64,000 bases of DNA from Dillenia suffruticosa (Eukaryota; Streptophyta; Magnoliopsida; Dilleniales; Dilleniaceae): positions 14,111,001 through 14,175,000 of the forward strand of contig JAVTVX010000031.1 of the NCBI GenBank assembly GCA_033439265.1, written 5' to 3'. The notes beneath the pieces were generated by a model. It saw nothing but the letters and a program-made list of their open reading frames with translations, was not told the origin of the DNA and made no database searches. This document shows, piece by piece, positions 59,700-64,000 of the stretch. The position numbers and the translations under genes were made by a program. The stretch's first letter is position 1. Every line of letters starts with the position of its first letter.

Positions 59700-60800
59700 A
59701 GCGATTTAGTACGAATATACCCCCTTTAAATAGCGTGCCCTGGGCCTTTTATCATGAGCGTTTAGGTCTCTTGTCGGTACTCCGCTGCACCCCGTCACTC
59801 TGTCCCCTTCTCTGGTATACTCTCTCTCTCTCTCTCTCGATTAGGGTTTACTTCAATTTGTTCCAATTATTTCGTTTCCCTTTAATGGATCAAGTGTTTT
59901 TAGCTAGTGATCATAGTCTGTAAACAATTATTTGTTCCAATTCTTTTGGACATTGTTCGGGAAAAATGAGAAAAACTGTTTTAGATTTTTTTTTTTTTTT
60001 TTTTTTGGCCCTGAGCAACAACAAGGTCCAAAATCTTAGCATTTCATAGTACTTGGTAATCTGAATAAGGCTACAGGAATATCTGCTTAATTCCTCTAGT
60101 GTTTCGCATGGTGACTAGTCAATCACCTTTGTGACTCCAAAGTGTCGAAGTGACCCCTTAGTTGCCCCCGGTTAGTCATGATGATCCCCTTTTACTGTTA
60201 GCAGTCAAGCAAGGGCGATTTAAGGTGGAAATGAGGTCACTATAATGCATCTTGTAATGACGAGTCTTTTGTTTTTAAGTCAAATCACATGGGAGTCGGA
60301 TGAAACACTTTAATGGCAGAAACAAATGGAAAGGATCATGGCCAAACCAGAAATTTATATTAGGACACCAAATATAAAATGCATATCAGCGGGTTTATGA
60401 TTATTAGAGGTGTAAGCAACATTTGAGATTATAAATTTTGAAATTAGTATGTAAATTTTTTAGGCTACTCCCCCCCCCCCCACCGGGGCACAAAAACCCC
60501 AGGATCACTTTGGCAAACAAATTAAAGCACCATGGGGGCATTTTTGGCATGATTTGAGCCACATGGTGATACATGAGAGCAAAATTAAATTTTCTCCAAG
60601 TTTGTTAGTTCTTATTACGTGATTTCAATTCTTTAGGGGGTATTGTTTTGAGATGATTTTTTCCATTTTTGTTTCTTTGATTGCACCCAAGTGAGCAACT
60701 GGGGATTATTATGTTGAAGCTTTGATTGGAGTTGCAGATTTTGTTGCTAATGATTTGCTTATCTGTGAGCATTCAGAGAGTTAATTCATTTGCTCCAGAA
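59700..60800 (+). promoter_or_regulatory. glyoxalase I promoter, CT-rich 5' UTR and leader intron
   Basis: TTTAAATAG at 59726-59734 could serve as a TATA element. A (CT)n tract at 59820-59838 and the telo-box-like ATTAGGGTTT (59841-59850) follow, both frequent in plant 5' UTRs. The coding ATG is about 950 bp further on, and GGAGTTGCAG (60728-60737) is a good acceptor just upstream, so a leader intron is likely. The donor was not fixed. A poly-T run lies at 59988-60006 and a poly-C at 60470-60481. Confidence 0.45.
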
Positions 60801-63245
60801 ATGGCTGAAGATAAGCCAGTTGAACAATCTGGGTTGTTGGAATGGCCAAAGATGGATAATAGAAGGTTTCTTCATGCTGTATATCGAGTTGGTGATCTTG
60901 ACAGGAGCATCAAGTAGGCCTTTGTTGCCTCTTATTTCAGAAAATTTTGAATCCACTCTAGTTGTTGGCTTTTAGGCTCCTTTTTTTTTAATTTGATTCT
61001 GTAACTGCCAGGTTTTATACTGAATGCTTGGGGATGAAGCTATTGAGAAAAAGAGACATTCCTGAAGAGAAATATTCGAATGCTTTTCTTGGGTTTGGCC
61101 CTGAGGAGTCTCATTTTGTGGTCGAGTTAACATACAGTAAATAATAAAGATCTTTTCCTGGGCTTTGTATTTATGATTTCTGAGTTATTTTCTTTTGAGA
61201 AATGATAGCTTCAAATTGAAGTCCTAATGTCTAATTGAAAATTGCAACTTGTTCTGCACAAAAGCAACTAAAAACCCCTCTCAATTTTCAAACTATTTAT
61301 GGAGCGAGTTCTCTATTTTATTTGTTATATGTTTGGTACAGACTTTAACAATCGATACTATTTACAGATTATGGAGTGGATAGTTATGACATCGGGACAG
61401 GCTTTGGACATTTTGCAATTGCAACTGAGGATGTAATTTTTTTTTGTACTTTTGAAATGTTTGTGGGAAATATATTGGTGCTCTTTGCTGAATGCCATTC
61501 CTCATTCTGTTGACCTTTAGGTTTATAAATTGGTTGAAAATATTCGAGTCAAGGGTGGGAATGTCACTCGAGAGCCTGGCCCGGTTAAAGGTGGTACATC
61601 ACACATTGCCTTTGTGAAGGATCCCGATGGCTACATGTTTGAACTCATTCAAAGGGAACCAACCCCTGAACCTCTCTGCCAAGTAATGCTTCGTGTAGGA
61701 GATCTGGAACGATCCATCAAGTTCTATGAGAAGGTGCTTGGATCTTGTTGATCGTTTTACAGTTTCATGTGTTCTGATAATTTTAGTGCATCTATAGTCA
61801 TAAATACATATATTCTGCATGGGAAGATACACATGGGATATCAGCAAATGGTGGTTACTTTCCGCTATTTATGCACTAACCACATTATGTTTCTCTATCA
61901 TGAAATTTAAAATATATGGAGGCTTTGGTTCCAATACTATAACATGGAATCCTCTGTAGACCACCCTGGATTCTCACTTAATCTTTGATCTGACATTTGT
62001 TTGATGCACAGTGCTATCATTTATGTTTCCTGACTAGCTGGAAATGATTACCTGGCCTCCACTGCAGAAAACCCAAAAAAAAAAGGACCTTTGAGAAAAC
62101 AGTGTAGGGGAGTTCATAGAATTTCTTTAGTCAATTGGAAGAGTATGAGAATGTAATTAGTTATTGTCTTTATTTTTTCCTTTTTTATTTGGACTTTGTG
62201 AGGATTAATCACAATTACATTCATTTGTTGATGTCTTTTTTTGGTTTTGTTTTCTTGTTATGATGATTGTTGTCTTAGTTAATTTACAAAATTCCATTTT
62301 GCAACTGAGATGTTGTTGCTCTTGTTATTTTTATTATTGTTTGTCAGAGAACAGGACCTTTTTGACCTTCTCCTTCGCTGTTTCACGTGTCGGACGTGGT
62401 TGGTCTGGTCTGAGTTTAATAAATAACACTGCTAGCAGGTCTACATTTGCATTGCATAACCACACTTATTCTCTCACCAAAAGCTGTTGAAGATGCAGTT
62501 GCCAAATGAGATATTCATTCTGACAGCAAGATCATGAAAATAAGAACATGCTAGTGTAATGGCAATAAGATTGTAAGAATCCAATGCTGGCTAGTGTCAG
62601 CAAGTGTATAAAAGTTAATAACTTGTCATATGCCTTTTATGTTCGTCTTGTTCCATGTAAAGAGTGCTTGTTGTTTTATTTACTCTACTGCTTGTGAATC
62701 CCATATCCAGGCCTTGGGGATGAAGCTGTTAAGGAAGATCGATAGGCCTGAACACAAGGTGAGTTTTTGCCTTGCTCTTTGTCCTTTTTTTTCCCTTTTA
62801 TTTTTGTAAATGTCATTTCCTGTTATCCATGGTTTATTATTTCTTTTTTGAGATTGTGTGGTTCTCTATATGCTTGCCCTGCAGTACACGCTTGCTATGA
62901 TGGGGTATGCAGAAGAAAAAGAAACAACTGTTTTGGAGTTGACTTACAACTATGGTGTGATGGAATACACCAAAGGAAATGCATATGCTCAGGTTTGCGG
63001 AACAGTAATAAATGAGCCTAACAACTCCCCCCCCCCAAAAAAAAAGGAAGAAAAAGGGGTTTATGTTTTTCACACAAGTTTCTTGTTTCCAGATTGCCAT
63101 TAGCACTGATGATGTATACAAGAGTGCTGAAGTGGTGAACTTGGTGACTCAAGAGCTTGGAGGAAAAATTACTCGACAGCCAGGACCTATTCCTGGAATT
63201 AATACTAAGATTACCTCCTTCCTCGACCCAGATGGCTGGAAAACA
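60801..63245 (+). CDS. glyoxalase I (lactoylglutathione lyase), two-domain plant type, last exon outside window
   Basis: Exons 60801-60913, 61012-61136, 61368-61432, 61521-61733, 62711-62758, 62885-62992 and 63093-63245 join in phase to 275 residues. The enzyme isomerises the hemithioacetal of methylglyoxal and glutathione to S-lactoylglutathione in the cytosol. Two tandem VOC domains are present. Domain 1: [38 protein letters not shown] and [13 protein letters not shown], which supply His/Glu metal-ligand positions. Domain 2: [50 protein letters not shown] and FLDPDGWKT. The Arabidopsis protein ends about ten residues later (recalled KT-VLVDN...). No such exon was found before 64000, so it probably lies beyond the window. 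MAEDKP at 60801 matches the family start; an in-frame ATG at 60750 would add 17 residues. No defect is visible. Confidence 0.95.
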
Positions 63246-64000
63246 GTAAGAAAATTTTGCTTGCTAACTCTACAAATAAGATAAATGAAAATTTTTAGGA
63301 CTTATATACATCTAAGAAACATGTTTTATCACTATTTACGGTAAAATTCTGAATACTTATTTGCAGTAGAAGGCTCTTTTGGTATTGGCCATAGCTGTAG
63401 GTTGACGAAATGCAACACTTGGCAAATGAGAGCCATCACACACGATAACAAGGGTAGAAATATGTGTAAATCTGATTGATGAATTTTCATGGACTCAAGT
63501 GACTGTTGTCGCAGCCCTGAGCATTGCACTCATTATCTCAGTGGCGGTCAAACTTGATTCTTAAAGCCACTTTCTCACGGGAGCGGTTTTTTTTGGGCAC
63601 CAAATGCCAAGACCATAATCTCCCTCAGGTCTAGATGATACTTCATACTCCTTTCTTACCATCACTTGGCTTTGACCACAAGAAATTCTGCATCATTTTT
63701 TTCCAACTGATTAGAAACTCAGGTTGGGATCTTAAAGAGAGAAAGGATATAAAGTTGTGCAAGAAATATATGATTGGATTAGAGTTACTAGATTCCAAAT
63801 AGCCTTCTATAACCATCCAGCCACGTAAGAGACCTTGGTGACACTGCATTTCGAAAGCTACGAAATTGAGGATTCCCTCCTAAAGGCATGCTCAGTTAGA
63901 TGATTGGCCACAAGCCTTACTACACCTTAAGGAGATCTCATTAAGAACTTCATTGTCATGTTACTGCCCACAATATTACTTCAGAATTTGAAGTGAATGT
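63246..64000. other. last intron or 3' flank of glyoxalase I
   Basis: The donor at 63246 (ACA|GTAAGA) is followed by AT-rich sequence. A TTGCAG near 63362-63367 is followed by KALLVLAIAVG and a stop, which does not match the family C-terminus. Nothing else was recognised. Confidence 0.4.

Noticed and set aside
63362..63410. Candidate last exon of glyoxalase I after TTGCAG
   Set aside because: It would give KALLVLAIAVG rather than the conserved VLVDN-type ending, and the phase does not help.

Overview
The window is nuclear DNA from a flowering plant. It has spliced genes with GT-AG introns, CT/GA-rich leaders, a nuclear tRNA-Phe gene, plant-only protein families (SKU5-similar oxidases, GH17+X8 glucanases, plastid-type APS reductase, two-domain glyoxalase I) and AT-rich intergenic DNA full of transposons. 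The family matches look dicot or magnoliid rather than grass. The species cannot be fixed from sequence alone.

Layout. 1-8.5 kb is repeat DNA: an internally deleted hAT transposon (2609-5605) and a degenerate TTTTCTCTCTAAAA-rich array (about 6540-8000). 8.58-10.75 kb (minus) holds a multicopper-oxidase-like SKU5-similar gene that lacks its first exon and has a 2-nt deletion. A tRNA-Phe(GAA) lies at 13024-13096, a small non-autonomous LTR element at 14396-16007 and a non-autonomous CACTA element at 17241-20247. 20.47-27.55 kb (plus) is a decayed rhamnogalacturonan lyase gene. A 4.68-kb Copia element sits inside one of its exons, flanked by an exact 5-bp target duplication.

28.45-41.52 kb (minus) carries a TDP2-type gene (RanBP2 zinc fingers plus 5'-tyrosyl-DNA phosphodiesterase domain). 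Its two halves are separated by about 11 kb of apparent intron, which contains a 2.9-kb purine-biased tandem array and a complete 6.87-kb Gypsy-type element lacking pol. One TDP2 exon is frameshifted. 44.33-47.38 kb (minus) is an intact GPI-anchored GH17/CBM43 beta-1,3-glucanase with a 28-nt microexon. 49.7-50.0 kb holds a pseudogene scrap of chaperonin CCT3. 50.63-53.17 kb (minus) is an intact five-exon APS reductase. 60.80-63.25 kb (plus) is glyoxalase I, missing only its last short exon in the window.

The genes are not an operon and show no shared pathway. APS reductase acts in sulfate assimilation and supplies cysteine for glutathione, which glyoxalase I uses, but adjacency is not evidence of coupling. 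The order TDP2 - GH17 - glyoxalase I recalls, from memory, the Arabidopsis At1g11800-At1g11840 segment and so may be ancestral synteny. Two or three families of tRNA-like, A-tailed repeats (candidate SINEs) are scattered through the window. I found no CRISPR, phage or obviously novel enzymatic system. The most unusual structures are the intronic purine array and the series of precisely datable transposon insertions into genes.
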